From positions 1-6,474 of the forward strand of contig JACCZA010000119.1 of assembly GCA_013696185.1 (NCBI GenBank): a stretch of DNA of 6,474 bases, given 5' to 3'. This document shows, in pieces, positions 6,357 through 6,474 of the stretch. Made by a program: the position numbers and the translations under genes. The number at the start of each line of letters is the position of its first letter. The stretch's first letter is position 1. The DNA comes from Actinomycetota bacterium. Its GTDB lineage: Bacteria > Actinomycetota > Thermoleophilia > Gaiellales > Gaiellaceae. The notes under the pieces were generated by a model, which was not told the DNA's origin, searched no databases, and saw only the letters and a list, made by a program, of their open reading frames with translations.

Positions 6357-6474
6357 TCAGGCCGCGTCGAGCCGCTTCTTGAAGCCGAAGCTCGTCGCCT
6401 CGTAGCCCAGGCGCTCGTAGAAGGCATGGGCGTCGGCGCGCGTGCGTCGGGATGAGAGGACGATCTGTGAGCAG
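6357..6474 (-). CDS. GNAT-family N-acetyltransferase, C-terminal 38 residues only
   Basis: The window cuts this gene; only the last 38 codons and the TGA (6357-6359) are present. The visible end reads CSQIVLSSRRTRADAHAFYE, then RLGYEATSFGFKKRLDAA. The A-H-x-F-Y-E-R-L-G-Y motif followed by a beta strand (SFGFKK) is the classic C-terminus of GNAT acetyltransferases, where the Tyr acts near the acetyl-CoA thiol and the last strands complete the fold. The substrate cannot be told from this part. It runs in the same direction as the transglycosylase gene, about 194 bp upstream of it. That gap also holds a weak inverted repeat (GGCGCG 6322-6327, CGCGCC 6344-6349) that might be its terminator. Confidence 0.8.
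   Translation of the reverse strand, partial: CSQIVLSSRRTRADAHAFYERLGYEATSFGFKKRLDAA

Overview
The window is GC-rich and looks like chromosome from a deep-branching actinobacterium. My best guess is Thermoleophilia (a Gaiellales or Solirubrobacterales relative), possibly from a metagenome assembly. This is inferred from three things: Arg/Ala-rich proteins with strong G/C third positions; a short (350 aa) primary sigma factor that keeps region 1.1 but lacks the long N-terminal extension of Streptomyces or Mycobacterium; and a plain 942-aa 2-oxoglutarate dehydrogenase E1 without the fused E2-like domain of mycobacterial and corynebacterial enzymes. No taxonomic marker search could be run.

Layout from left to right. 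Positions 1-132 are the edge of an IS481-type insertion sequence: the first nine codons of its transposase on the minus strand with a strong Shine-Dalgarno, and an outer end that abuts a CTAG tetranucleotide. A 37-bp gap holding an imperfect stem-loop separates it from the stop of sucA. Positions 170-2998 (minus) encode the E1 component of the 2-oxoglutarate dehydrogenase complex (TCA cycle). Upstream of it on the same strand are two small membrane-protein genes of unknown function (3037-3294 and 3291-3551). They overlap by the GTGA start/stop signal and probably form one transcription unit with sucA.

Positions 3552-4001 contain no clean gene. On the minus strand there is a coding-like stretch (3618-3944) that only reads through if two compensating one-base frameshifts are assumed; it begins like an acetyltransferase. 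At its far end is a 15-base exact match to the Illumina adapter stem (3618-3632), so this part of the sequence, and possibly the join across it, should be treated with suspicion. A short divergent spacer then leads into the primary sigma factor gene rpoD (4002-5054, plus). It converges on a secreted lytic transglycosylase-like cell-wall gene (5074-6162, minus) across a 19-bp gap made almost entirely of one perfect hairpin.

The transglycosylase has two peptidoglycan-binding repeats, a LysM and an SLT domain, and a leader with two tandem hairpins directly before its start codon. Upstream of it, at the right edge, is the C-terminus of a GNAT acetyltransferase (6357-6474, minus), cut by the window end.

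Most of the window is housekeeping sequence. I did not find convincing evidence of a new biological system. The items most worth a second look are the adapter-like sequence with the frameshifted gene beside it, the coupled small membrane proteins next to sucA, and the IS481 edge.
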